Shown here piece after piece: positions 52,700-63,780 of a DNA stretch of 64,000 nucleotides. Every line of letters begins with the position of its first letter. The first letter of the stretch is position 1. Under the pieces are notes generated by a model. That model worked only from the letters and a program-made list of their open reading frames with translations. It made no database searches and was not told the DNA's origin. The translations under genes were made by a program, and so were the position numbers. This stretch comes from Tenebrio molitor (Eukaryota; Arthropoda; Insecta; Coleoptera; Tenebrionidae): NCBI RefSeq assembly GCF_963966145.1, contig NC_091048.1, positions 12,214,001 through 12,278,000 on the forward strand, read 5' to 3'.

Positions 52700-53557
52700 T
52701 CTTCTTAAAACACTCATCTTCGACATGTCCCTTTATTTTGCAATGACTGCAGGTTTTATCGGATTTATACTTAAAACAGTCAACCTTTTTGTGCCCCTCG
52801 CGTCCGCACAAATAGCATCTCAACACTTTCGAGTCTTTTGCAACAATCTGTCTTTCACAGATCCACTACCGGAAGCAGGTTCTTGTTGCTCCACATTTGC
52901 AAGTAGAAACTGTAATAAATGTTTAGTACTTACGCACCCTGCTGCTCGAGCCCCAGATTTGAGGAAAGGGTCGTTAATGGTGTTGGTGATGATGTCCACT
53001 ACTATGTGGTCGTCCAACTTGCACGCATGACCTAGCGCTAATTTGCGATAGTAGAAATCCACCAAACTCTGATGTTCTTCCCGTTGCACATTGACCAATT
53101 CTTTCAGCTTGTCGAACACACCTTGCTGGGGAGGGAACGCTTCGATCAGTTTTGTCTTCCATTGTTTCCAGGAAAGATTGAGGTTGTCCTGATTGTTGTA
53201 CCATGATTTTGCATTGCCTCGTAATTTATTCGCCATGCAAAATATACGAGCCTTATCATCCCAACCAAATACATCTCCAGTAGCGTTGATGGTGTGTATC
53301 CATTGCTGCACGTTCATTTCCTCGAAACCACCACCGAACATTGGTACACTGTCTATTTTACCTTCATATCGGTTTGACTTTGTACTTAACTTCCTCTTTA
53401 GTTTTCGCACTTTTCTCTTTAGATGCCGTTTTTCCTGTGAACTATCACTTGAACTACTGTCTGAAGTACTAGTACTGTCAGTACTGTCACTCGAAACACT
53501 CGAACTTGAACTCGACGATGATGGTGATTGTTTTCGATGTCGCTTGTTCTTAGGCAT
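52700..53557 (-). pseudogene. Gypsy-like Gag with zinc knuckles
   Basis: Starts MPKNKRHRKQSPSSSSSSSS at 53557, a Ser-rich and then basic leader. Next comes a capsid-like part (VQQWIHTINATGDVFGWDDK, NKLRGNAKSWYNNQ, WKQWKTKLIEAFPP, LVDFYYRKLALGHACKLDDH) typical of Gypsy Gag. The main frame stops at 52820. In a neighbouring frame two knuckles follow to about 52700: CYLCGREGHKKVDC and CSHCKIKGHVEDEC. In such elements Gag packages RNA into particles. The frame change may be a programmed or a decay shift. Confidence 0.85.
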
Positions 53558-53639
53558 TGTTATTACAATTTATCGCGTATCGATCTATTTTTGGGAAACA
53601 CTATGCCGAAAAGCACATAGGCCAATCCCACTTCTGATT

Positions 53640-53828
53640 TGTTAACTGAAAGTCTCTAACAAATTAAGACGAATTTATTTTAGATAGGTGACCAACATAA
53701 CTGTATATGAGCTTAATTACTACTCCCCGATCTTGCTGTTTCTTGATCCGAGCAGAGCGGTGTTTCCCCCGCTGCCTCCGGACCACTGGCCTCGCCGTCT
53801 GGCGGGACATTTGAAATTTCATCTAACA
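53640..53828 (-). repeat. 5' LTR (189 bp)
   Basis: Lies upstream of gag in the element's own orientation. Nearly identical to the 3' LTR; one visible difference is ttgctgtttc against ttgctatttc. Confidence 0.9.
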
Positions 53829-53965
53829 GTATATATAAATCTGTTGGAATAACATTTCCACCAAAGTCATATTCAATAGATGAGGTTAAGGGGAAGAATA
53901 CGCCAGTGGTGAGAGCCAAATTAAGGCGATTTTTGTCGACAAATTGTGGCCAAACTAATCAATAA

Positions 53966-54935
53966 ATTTTCCTGAAAAAAATATATGCCATAAAACTAGT
54001 GTAGATTGAAGGCCCTTGATATTCAAAATGTTCAAGACGGCCTTAGTTTTCCCAAAAAAAAATAAGAAAACGCCTAATAATTTGCCTTACTTTAGAATTT
54101 TTTTCTGAACAGGACTTTATTCAGATGAGAACAAGAATAATCAAAATCTATCGATTGATGTGTTGTTGAAGTGTTTGTGAAATTTCAAATTTGTTGAGTA
54201 ATTACAATCGTTGTAATTCCTTGACAAAATTTGATTGTACAACGGAGTGAAAATGCAGCTATCAGCATTCTATCCTTCGCGTGTTGTCTCCGTCGAATGC
54301 CTGGCGCCTCGACTTCGACTGTGTTGGACGGGGTTGCACTCGAATGTTTATTGCATCCTGGAATTTGCGTTCACGTAGAGTAGTAAAACTAGGAGCGAAA
54401 TGAAATTTACAAAAAGAAATTTTCTGCATCTACGTTCTGCATTTACTTTTAGCTTGATTTGATAGAACATAGACTGAACAGTTGATATTCGTAATAAAGC
54501 GTAATAATAACACTTCAGAAATTTTTCCTTGAATTATCACTGTCATTTTCTCCTCCTTCCTCGAATTTTGCTAAACTCATTTTTGATCCACAGTAAAATT
54601 TTTGTTGTTTTCAACTAAATTAACTAACGCTTTGAGAGTCATAGACTACGTATAAATTTAAAAAATTGTGTAAAAGTTGAAAATGAAATTTTCTTTCGTG
54701 GAATTGTCATGCCGAATACAACTCGATGGTACGAAATTGCGGGAAATTTTTCTCCACATTTTACTCGTATTTGCTTCTTAGACAATTTGTCGTCGAAACA
54801 AATATTCGTATAATGAGATCGAAAATTTCCGGAAACAATCAACACACTCGGGGTATTGTAAGTGAAAATAGAAAATATGAATTAGACAAAGGTGAATGTA
54901 TTTTTAAAAACAATTAGCCCTACGGGGCTCGTATA
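53966..54935. other. Gene-free stretch
   Basis: No recognisable gene. Short frames at 54639–54917 overlap on opposite strands and have no motif. A slightly GC-richer patch at 54280–54370 has no frame longer than 30 codons. Confidence 0.45.
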
Positions 54936-54936
54936 T

Positions 54937-55012
54937 AGTTACAGGTAGCCGGAGTAGCCTGAGGGGTCCGGCACCACTAAGTTGGGGTAGAGAGAGGTAA
55001 AGATTGAACAGT
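54937..55012. repeat. Dispersed repeat, copy 2 (first copy at 5024–5098)
   Basis: ggtccggcaccactaagttg and ggtaaagattgaaca in the same order and orientation as at 5024–5098. Confidence 0.75.
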
Positions 55013-55380
55013 GATAAAAAAAATATATTTATATATACCTATTCGCAATACCATATGGCACCCTACTCATTAAATGGCATTGTTGCTCCCATGTATATAA
55101 CATATACACAAGTTCCAGGAAAAAGTAATTGTGGCGCCCAGGACAATAAAATATAATATGGCACCCGTATATATATACTATAAAAAATGTTAAAATAGCG
55201 CCTTCCGCTGTTGCCAAGTTTATGCTACAAATAGAACTGTGTTGCACTATATCGCGCGCTATATAGGCGCGAGTGTTACGATATATCTGCTTATGATGAA
55301 ATTCTAGAGTCAGTCAATGCATATGGGAACTTAATTTTGTAAATTTACCTGCTACTACAATAATTTATATCAGGGTCCTA
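55013..55380. other. Gene-free stretch
   Basis: AT-rich with several tggcgcc/tggcacc words; no gene or clear repeat. Confidence 0.4.
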
Positions 55381-57025
55381 CATGGTATCTATAAATGATT
55401 GTCGGGTCAACCCTGCTTTGGAAAAAATATTATGGTGCCACCTTTTTAAAAAAAGATGCTCAATTTTAATTCGTAATAAATAATTAACTGTCACTTTTAA
55501 CAATGACGTTTTGTTCGTCCTTTTCAGTTCAGTTTTCTTGGTTCCATAGGTACCTATATTCGTTTTATCGACTGTAATTACACGAGAGGTTTTTTTTTAT
55601 CCTGGACGAAAAAACCTCGAGCGTAATTTGATGAGATAATTTAATGAATAATAACACTGGTTTACACGGTTTATATACCTTAGCTGAAAATTGTAATTTC
55701 TTGTAGATTTTAGGGCACTGAGTTCAGAAAAAATATTCCAAAAATTCTATCACGTCAGGTTAAAGAACTATTTAATCATTAACATTAATAATACAAGAGT
55801 AATTCCAAAATCAACAAAATTAAAAATGACCTATTTTACTTTGTTTCTTATAATTTTCTGCATCAGTTTCCCTTATAACAGACCAACAGTAATCCGCTAA
55901 CATACTTTCATCCCAAATGCCAAATGAAATCATAATGAGTCGCTTTTTGTGTCGGTGAGTGTATTTCCCACTATGAGCGTCAATTTTTAACCTATAAAGG
56001 TTTTAGTATTTTGTATTCATGACATAAAAAAAAATAAATTATTACAATCGGAACTCTTGCTACCGGTTCCGAAATAACGCCGTATCTTTGTCTATCGTTA
56101 CTCCACTATATCATTTGTGTTTTATAGAAGGCAACTAAACATAAAAATAAGGTTTTGATAAAAGGTATATAAAAAAAAAATTATTTGTAAACTAGTGTAA
56201 TCGGTAGGTAATTATGAAAAATTAAATTGGCCATTTTGCACTTCAATTTATTACAAGCTGTGTCAATGTTTAAGATTGTTGGTTCGTTATCATAACAACA
56301 AACAATAATCAGGTTCGAAAAAGTTTGCCATGGAAGTTTAAGCACATTTTGTTCAGAAGCAAAGTTAGGGCTAACTTTATCCGATGTCAAAGTGACAAAT
56401 GCATCGCGGCTTATGGTATTTTTTATACACGAATTAAATTATGGCAGTTAATCACGGTTAATAAACACAAAAAGTCTGTATTTTTCAACATTTACTGAGT
56501 CAAACAGACTGCCAACATTTGTGAGGTTAGTTTTTAATTTTTTAATTTTATTTTAGCTTTACTTTCTCGACGATGGTTTGTTCTATTGAGAACACGTTCA
56601 TTGTTGTTTCTTACTTTCAAAATGGAAGGTTTATTAATGGTAAACGCACATCTTCATTATCTGCTTATAAAAATGAATTCCAGACAAAATATCAATCAAC
56701 ATTCTGGTTGGTTCTTTGTTAACTCACATTGGGCGAATTGTGAACAGGTTTTTAACGGTTGGAAGAGTGTGTAAGGGTAAATCATCAGGACGGTCACCAA
56801 TATCTGATGAACTTGTCGAGGATTTGAGAGAAAGGGTGGAAGAGACTCCACAAATATCCATAGCCTTTTTATCAACAATCTGTGTTGTGTATGTTGTTAA
56901 ATAAATTTAAGATTTTATTGGAAACCTGGAAGAATTATTTCTCCTGAAAAACACTGTTATTTATGTTGGAAGAAAACATGGAGTTAATACCATAGTCGAC
57001 AGTCCAGTCTAGGTCGTATTTATCA
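55381..57025 (+). mobile_element. Tc1/mariner-type element of the CAGGGTC family, broken copy
   Basis: The left end, tatctataaatgattgtcgg preceded by TA, resembles 15951. The body is collinear with 15951–17050 but interrupted at about 55572–56440 by unrelated AT-rich DNA. It is cut at 57025 by the hairpin repeat also at 42075. A transposase N-terminal remnant is inside (56574–56904). Confidence 0.75.
56574..56904 (+). pseudogene. Tc1/mariner-type transposase N terminus (DUF4817-like), frameshifted
   Basis: Text includes MVCSIENTFIVVSYFQNGRF, INGKRTSSLSAYKNEFQ, then HIGRIVNRFLTVGRVCKGKS and SDELVEDLRERVEETPQISI. It is collinear with the copy at 16275 and about 80 percent alike by eye. Ends at IAFLSTICVV. 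Confidence 0.75.
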
Positions 57026-57029
57026 GAAA

Positions 57030-57345
57030 CAATATCACAAGACTTCCCATTTTTTCGGAAAATTTTAATTTTATGACGAAAAGTTTGTTGCTTGGCAATA
57101 ACCTTTTGCCTAAAGCAACAAACTTTGAGTCTAATAAAATCAAAATTTTCCGAAAAAAAATGGGAAGTCGAGTTATATTTGTCTAGACAAATTCCCGAAT
57201 GAACAATTCAAACAAACATTCGGAACAACATCACAAAACGGATAAAAGGTTGGTTAATATTCATCGTGGCACTTTTCCTGCAACAATTTACATGTTGTAT
57301 TCCAAATTGTTTTCACACTGTAGTCAATATCACTGCTGGAGTCGT
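57030..57345. repeat. Hairpin repeat plus adjoining dispersed repeat, copy 2
   Basis: Same hairpin as 42095–42245 (cttcccattttttcgg, agtttgttgcttggcaata and the inverse arms) but with the central cacgag..gagtgg segment missing. The neighbouring sequence matches 42245–42350. Confidence 0.8.
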
Positions 57346-57389
57346 TTCTAAAATGATTTTTTAAATCCATTTCGGAAAACGTCAAAATA

Positions 57390-58183
57390 ATTTTCTGATA
57401 TTTTGTTCATTAATTTGTGTTACCAACAAAAATAAAAGCCTTGTCAACGTTGTTTTCACCGGAAGGGAGTTTTTTGTCGGTGGAAGACGCATTTTCCGAC
57501 CATGACTAGATTTATTAAAAACATGTAAATCGGTACAAGTCGTAGAACATACACCATCCCAAAGCATAACCGAGCCACCTCCGTAAGGCTGCCTTCCAAG
57601 AATGTTGCATTGGTCGTCGAATTACTCTTACACGTCTGTCAGATTATTCCAATAAGCAAAATCTGGACTCATCTGAGAACAATAGTCGTGCCCATTCATT
57701 AGGTATCATTCCATCTGGCATAGTTTTCTGCAAACTGCAGACGTGCTTGCCGATGAGCTCCTGATAATAAGAGTCCAGTAGCAGGGCGTCGAATGTGCAA
57801 GTTGTTTTCTAGAAGACATTGGCGAATGGTTTCGAGACCAATTCGAACGTTAGTTTCTCGGGCTAACTGCATTTGCAGAAGTAGGGTATTGGCATTGTCT
57901 AAGTAGAACAATTCTTCTACTTAGACAATGGTATTGGTGAAGCGTTCTCTGACAGCGAGCAGTCTCAGATATCTGTCCTGTGCTGGTGTTGTGGGCCGAT
58001 GTCTTCCTTGTCCAGGACGCCTAACATGGTTTCCAGTCTCCCTGTAACGTTGCATGACCTGAGAAAAGGTAGGTTGCGAAACATCAAATCTTTACACCAG
58101 CGCAGGATGGGAATATCCTTCGCCAGCTAATGTAGCCACTTCAACGCACTCACCACGGCTTAAATTGCGAAAAACTTGGTTCA
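57390..58183 (-). pseudogene. Tc1-like transposase, N-terminal two thirds
   Basis: Starts NQVFRNLSRGECVEVATLAG near 58180. Then FDVSQPTFSQVMQRYRETGN, RRPGQGRHRPTTPAQDRYLR, QLARETNVRIGLETIRQCLL and RPATGLLLSGAHRQARLQFA (two HTH modules). Near 57690 comes FSDESRFCL with the first catalytic Asp. The copy decays after that. A 38-bp near-perfect palindrome (cattgtctaagtagaacaat..) at 57893–57930 interrupts the linker. Confidence 0.85.
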
Positions 58184-58199
58184 TTATGACCAAGACTTG

Positions 58200-58520
58200 T
58201 GATTTTTTTACAAATCGCTAGCAAGACAATACAAATTATAATACAGTTCGATCAAAAAGGACAACCGTTTACTGTACGTGTTAACACCTTATCTTTTAGT
58301 AGGTATGGCTTTTTTTTAAATAAATAAGCAAGGACAAACTATCTACGAGTATTTTAGTTTTGCACGTACTATTTTAACAAATCATAGCATCCATGTTTGG
58401 AAATTTTTGTAAACTTTTCGATTGTTACAGGAAATGTTAGTGATGCGTTAATTTCTGAGAGCAGTGTAGATGAGGCACCCGAACATTTCGGAACAACAGC
58501 AAGGAAGTTATATCTAAATA
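58200..58520. other. Gene-free stretch
   Basis: Probably the untranslated end of the Tc1-like relic; no matching inverted ends found. Confidence 0.4.
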
Positions 58521-58529
58521 TGTAAAGTG

Positions 58530-58695
58530 AGCCCGATTTTAAGTCAGGGTGACAAATAGGTCAGGTCAGGTGCAGCGCAAATGTGTAGCTATCTTTGTCC
58601 TACACATTAATTACTAATATGCGTCATCTTTCTCAAACTTGCAATTTTGTGCCGTTACCATGACAATACAAGTTGCAACTCAACTTGAAATCGGC
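58530..58695. repeat. Dispersed repeat, second half of the copy at 42475–42605
   Basis: aagtcagggtgacaaatagg, ttgcaattttgtgccgttac and acttgaaatcggcctctaag match 42475–42620. An extra tcaggtcagg is inserted here. Confidence 0.85.
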
Positions 58696-58699
58696 CTCT

Positions 58700-59033
58700 A
58701 AGTGAATTGGGCGCAAGAGAGAATTTAAGTGGGTGCTGCGTTAACACCCCGGGTTTTCTTTGTATATATTTCTCTATGGGATTAGGTCAAAGGAAGAGTT
58801 TATGTTAATTGTCCCAACAATAATTGATTAATATCCTCCTTTTTATTTACACAAAAGATGCAAATAGGAATTAAAAAAAAGTACAGCTACAATATTTTTT
58901 AATTTATATTGAAAAAGTAACAAATAGTATCTAATACCTACACACAGATGAATACATAATTAATACTCATACTAATACTGAAGTTGTTGGCACAATTTAT
59001 GGGTGAGTACCTGAATGTATTGTAAAAAAAAAA
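58700..59033. other. Spacer downstream of the zinc-finger/recombinase gene
   Basis: No gene. AT-rich 3' flank. Confidence 0.4.
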
Positions 59034-61060
59034 TCATTTAGTATTGTATTCATTTACGATCAAAGTTCTTATTCGAACATAGTCATCTTCCCCAAATATG
59101 TCTGCATGCTCTTTTATAAATTTCATTATCAAATCTTTTTTGGGAAATATGCGATTTTTAATATTTTTGGCAAACGCATTTTTTACCATTTTTTTTTCCG
59201 ATTCGATCCATCTTCTTCTTAAGCCTACAGAAAATGTAATAAATTAAATGGATCACGTCCAACATAACTAGAGTTTCAACAAAAAATAGTGGATTCATTT
59301 TATTCATTTTATAACTGCAATCTGCCATATTGTAAAATTATCGAAATGTTAAAGTTTTCTAAACCGAATTAGAAAAAATCTAAACAATCGGTTTAATGGG
59401 AACGATTGCTAAGATAATGCGGTTGACTTGGATAACTAGAATTTGAAGTTTGGCAGATTTTTGTTATGAAATAAATTCATTAACATTATGTATCCCTTTA
59501 GTGCTTTTTTTCTTTTTAGGGGCCTCGTTCCTTTTAGAAGAACCTACAAAAATATTAGGTATTATGTAAATTACAGTAATTTTTACTTTAATTGCAAGAC
59601 TTTTTGGAATTTGATTTGCAAAATTAACCAATAGCATATTATTTCATAGGTAGTTGTTAAAATGAAACTTTTTGTGTCAAAACTGAAGGCGATAAGTACA
59701 AACCCAGAAGAATGATCTCTACATTGGTTCAAAGGAACTTATTGGAAATTAGTTAATATGCAATCCAAATTATTATCCTCTAATTGTATAAAAAAAAAAA
59801 CCAATTATATACCTGGTGTATTTTCAATGGCAACATCTTGACTTCCATTTTGTAAATCTGAAAAATATTAACAATCAATCTTTCTTTATGAAAAATAAAC
59901 ACTATCTTGTTGTTAGTAGTTAGTACACATTGGTGTTATTGGTGTTCCTGTTTGTTATTTTGATTGTCATTAAAATTATCACCTACGACTTTTGTATAAT
60001 GCACAAAACAATTACTTTGAATATTTTCGACTGCATGTACGACTACGTTTTCTTGTCCATTTTGCAAATCTAAAAAAATATTAAGTCTATTATTCATAAC
60101 GAAAAATAAATATTAGTAGATACAATCGCGGGCAAAGAATACTGGTACAATATGTTACTGTAGACACTTCCAAAATTCACTCAAAATTTGAGTTTTGGAA
60201 GTATCTACACGAATATGCTGTACTTACCATCAGTATCTTGTGCTCGCAATAGTACCTACCTACACATTGGTGTTATTTTGTGATTGCTTATATTATAGTA
60301 TTTATTCATCTTACCTGGTTCATTTTCTTCGTCCGTCTCATCTTCTAGTGCTTCATTAATATTAATATCAATTTCGTCCAACGATTTATTTTTGAAATGT
60401 GTAGCGTTTCCTTTTTCCATCATTTGTAAAATTTTTGATACCTTTGCTGTCTGGTATACATCTTGAGGCAGTCTAAATTATAATTAAATTAAATTATAGT
60501 AACAAATGTATTTTCTTAAAGTAAACTTACTTGTAGAATTGTTCATGAGTACGAGTCGTATGACCCATAAATTTAGCTAACTGATCAATTTCGTTATTTT
60601 TAAGAGCTAAGAGTTGAGTGACTGTTGCGATATGTTTTCGTAATCGACTGGAGGTAATCAAATGTGGTTGTTTGGCACCATACATTTTTGCATATTTACG
60701 CATGACAGCGGTTCCATCTATCCAACGTTGGGATTTTGGGTAAGTAAAAAAGTAAACATTTTTTTCCGGAAACCAATTCATATTTTTTGGTTAAATCAGC
60801 AATTTGCTTTAAGTAAGCCCCAAATTGTAAAGCTGTTGATCCTGATTTAAATGTTCTTGTTTCGGCATTGTACCGTGACATTTTTTTTGTGGCTTCGATC
60901 ACATCATCAAAAGCTTCTGGCTTTAGACAGGATAACATATCCTTGTATTTTGGGTCTATTATTCTCATGTTAATTACAAAATTTGCGCAGCGTCGCATTT
61001 TTGCCGTGAGATGGTATTTGCTCCTATTACTAGGTGTTTTTTTCAAAAGGTCTCTCCCAA

Positions 61061-61578
61061 CTTACAATTAATATGTCATTCATTATTTCTTTTGCTACGT
61101 TATCTCCTCTCATTTTTGACAACACTTCTTTCTTTAAGTTCATACTGTCCAAAATGTTTCCATATTTTTTTTGACAAGCGGAATAAATAAACGAATCAAT
61201 CACAGCATGTGATCTTCCACAATCAGTTTTGGTGTTCGCAAAACAACGTTTTTCATGACGACATAAATATATTTTTTTTAGGTATGATTTGCAGTGTGAG
61301 CAAATGATATAAGTGTCTTCATCGGCTTCTTGACCCCGTATACGACGTTTTGGAATTATATGTCCTCGAATTCCTGCTTCTAAATTTCCGTTATTGCGAA
61401 TCAAAGTTAAAAGTTTTTTTCTTTCCGGGTCGTTTTTGTTCAATTTTGACAATGCAACGACTTCTTTTTTCTCTTTATGATTCCTTTCTAAATGTCTAGC
61501 AAAGTGTTTTGAGTCAATTTCACTGTCGCAGAATGTACAAAACGTTTTCTTGTACCCAGTTTCAAAAAGAAAAGATCT
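61061..61578 (-). other. Zinc-finger exon of the recombinase-like gene
   Basis: The exon begins after TTTTGCAG at 61579 with RSFLFETGYKKTFCTFCDSE. Two finger modules are separated by a basic linker RGHIIPKRRIRGQEADE. It ends ..KEIMNDILIVSWERPFEKN, where a run of A shifts the frame. All zinc ligands are present. Confidence 0.75.
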
Positions 61579-62249
61579 CTGCAAAACAGGGAACATAAAA
61601 GCAAGGTATCCCAACAATACAGATGGTTGTAAAAAAAAACGGGAACTCTCAGAATAAAATTGACACATTTTTATAATTTTTTCCATGGTGTGAAACCTTC
61701 TTTCGAGACATAGGTTAGAATTATGGTCAAAATTCAATGACATTTTAAAACATTGTTTGATAGGTATTGTCAAGTAAACAGTTAATTGACAAATGGACAA
61801 AACCAAATTTACATTAGGAGAATTTCCTTTTCCAGTTTTTTTTCGCAACCAACTGTACGATTAAATAGAACTCCGCCTGTTATGCAAATCAGACCAAAAC
61901 ATAAACTTGTATGTACATACAAACCTTTGAAACTAGGGGTTCTTTTACTGTGTTTTGATGACTAATTTGTTGTTCATCTAAAGATATGTTTATGCTAATT
62001 ATTGGATCAGATATTTTTGTTGAACTGACCGCAACCTCATTATTATCGATAATTGTGTTTTCTGGCTACAAAACATATTGAATGTTTTTAAAATTATTTC
62101 ATATCTTGCAGAAAATAAAAAATTGATAAAAAACATGAAATTTACCTTCCATAATAAATCTTGTCCTTTGCCAACATTATCTGCCTCTGGAATAAGATTT
62201 TCCTGGATTTGCTTCAACGTTTCTGAGTCAAACAAGTTGTTATTCTGCA

Positions 62250-62960
62250 AATCAATGTATTTAAAAAATATATTTTCTTTTTTTTTTAAACAACTAATAA
62301 TTAATTTTGATGACTGATAAGTGATAACGAGTAATAAGCTAAAAGTAATTTTGACGATTGTGCACAAAAAGCTTGTATAAAATTAGCAAGTGATTCTCAG
62401 TTAAGGTAGAAATTCGTTCTACATTGTTAGTGAAATAACATGTTGAATGAAAATGACTTAAAAAAATATGTTGTTATGTTTAAATCATTTCATTCATAAA
62501 TGAAATTTAAAAAAACACCCGATATTTAAACGTACAACACAAAAAACATAGTAATCGCATGCGATCGTTCAGGGAGTAATAATTTTTGATTGGAAAAAAC
62601 TTAAATAATTTTTGTTTTACAATACAAAAATTTCCGATAATATTCCGGAATCTGGAAAAGTATTTAAATTGAAAAACAGCAAAGTATTCTATGAGAGAGT
62701 AATTTATATTACAGGAATAAAGTGCTAAATCAGGCACTATTCGTGAATCACCTTGTATAGAGCAAGATTAGGGTTAAATTGGGCTAAATTTTTGTATTGT
62801 TCTTATAGAGTTGTTATGCAATTTAATCCTGATTTTGGTTTATACAACTCGTCCTTAGAAACACTGTTGCATGCATTTGGGGCACACCGTACTTACAAAA
62901 AATGACCAAAAAACCAAGAATGGTTTTATCAGCTATCTTGTTTATTAATGTTTATTGATA
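62250..62960. other. Intron-sized AT-rich stretch within the recombinase-like gene
   Basis: Lies between two exons of the gene. No exon, repeat or other feature recognised; short frames at 62507–62737 lack motifs. Confidence 0.45.
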
Positions 62961-63377
62961 CTAACCATTAGATTATTATCAGTTTCTCCTGCAATTTTAA
63001 AATAATTTGGTTCGGCAGTGTTGCTGTTTATATAAGTAGAAGTTTTTTCCCATCGTCAAATTCCTTATGAGAGAAAGATAGAAAATAAATTAGGGGTATT
63101 AATATATGTAGTTAACAAATGGTTAACTACAATTTCTATAGAATTGATATTTACATCTTCAGAACTGGTAAATGATGAACTCATGTTGTCCGAGTAATTG
63201 CTGTAATCGGGTGAAAAGTCTCCCTCCATCGAGTCCTCTTCTCCAGTGTCATTGTGAATAGTAGTATAAGCAGCTAAAAATGCAAACATTTAATAGGGAA
63301 GTAGGAAGTACGAAGTCATGATAATGACGAGGAAAACTTCGTTGTAACTGGTTGTTAGAGTTGTAACGATTAAAATA

Positions 63378-63778
63378 CAGAGTGTTTTTTAAATGCTAGT
63401 ACAATAGTAGGTGAGGATGAGTAGAACTCATACACAAAAAAATTATCTAATCAAACAATTTTCGTTTTCGAGATAAAAATAAATTAAACTTTGGCTAAAT
63501 TGTCAGTACGCTACTGAATTAAAAATAATTAAAAACGTAATTGGGGTTCTCAAGCAACATTAATAACTTTGTTGTATTTTCGTTTATAACATTGGCGGAT
63601 TGCTATAGTTTAACTTATTGTTTACTATTGTTGTGTCTGTGGCGTAGAATGTCCATGGACAGGGTTGTTAGTTTATCCATACCGTTTTAGATTAAAAAAG
63701 AAAATGGTTTTCTGGACTCTTTAGTATCTCTAGATGACACAGTTTTTTTTTGTACTAGCATTTAAAAAACACACTCTA
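63378..63778. mobile_element. MITE, 401 bp, TA target site
   Basis: Left cagagtgttttttaaatgct then agtaca; right tgtactagcatttaaaaaac then acactcta. Inverted arms of about 26 bp, TA on both sides. No coding capacity. Confidence 0.8.
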
Positions 63779-63780
63779 TA

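Larger units (their letters stand above)
50530..53828 (-). mobile_element. Gypsy-like LTR retrotransposon, RT and integrase core deleted
   Basis: Two 189-bp direct repeats, 50530–50718 and 53640–53828, begin TGTTAACTGAAAG and end TTTCATCTAACA (TG...CA), differ by very few bases, and are flanked by GTAT on both sides (50526–50529 and 53829–53832). Coding is on the minus strand: gag (53557–52700), protease region (52573–52076) and an integrase C-terminal tail (52010–51720). Reverse transcriptase, RNase H and the integrase core are missing, so the copy is non-autonomous. Near-identical LTRs indicate a recent insertion. Confidence 0.9.
50130..53965 (+). pseudogene. Unidentified gene interrupted by an LTR retrotransposon
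   Basis: I do not recognise the product. A plus-strand frame runs from about 50165 (LVRTGNRPLAQIAKRVTEL, first ATG 50195) to 50529, with PQCENVFNNVYICNDFMLAN, NKWFMTKNNDIVSML and IYGSALKTKSDFFNLPLKSS. At 50529 the LTR element begins; after it, at 53833, the same frame continues YKSVGITFPPKSYSIDEVKG and KGKNTPVVRAKLRRFLSTNC to TAA at 53963–53965. Joining across one GTAT keeps the frame without stops. No signal peptide or membrane segment. About 155 residues in total; the open frame on both sides suggests a real gene before insertion. The upstream exon structure is unknown. Confidence 0.6.
59034..63274 (-). pseudogene. Many-exon gene: C2H2 fingers + tyrosine-recombinase C-terminal half + SANT-like tail
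   Basis: Exons by splice signals: about 63274–63155 (GEEDSMEGDFSPDYSNYSDN), 63052–62965, 62246–62147 (LFDSETLKQIQENLIPEADN), 62065–61930, 61578–61061 with two fingers (CTFCDSEIDSKHFARHLERN; CSHCKSYLKKIYLCRHEKRC), then 61046–60783 (CLKPEAFDDVIEATKK). A junction skips part of the family's usual middle, including the first catalytic Arg. 60781–60530 reads SSRLRKHIATVTQLLALK and LAKFMGHTTRTHEQFYK, matching recombinase box II and the Tyr motif. It splices at 60486 to LPQDVYQTAKVSKILQMMEK. Small exons DLQNGQENV (60070) and DLQNGSQDV (59862) look duplicated. The last exon (59224–59034) is SANT-like: RRRWIESEKKMVKNAFAKN. A frameshift sits at an A7 run near 61046. Similar large proteins occur in animals; a transposon origin is my inference. 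Confidence 0.7.
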
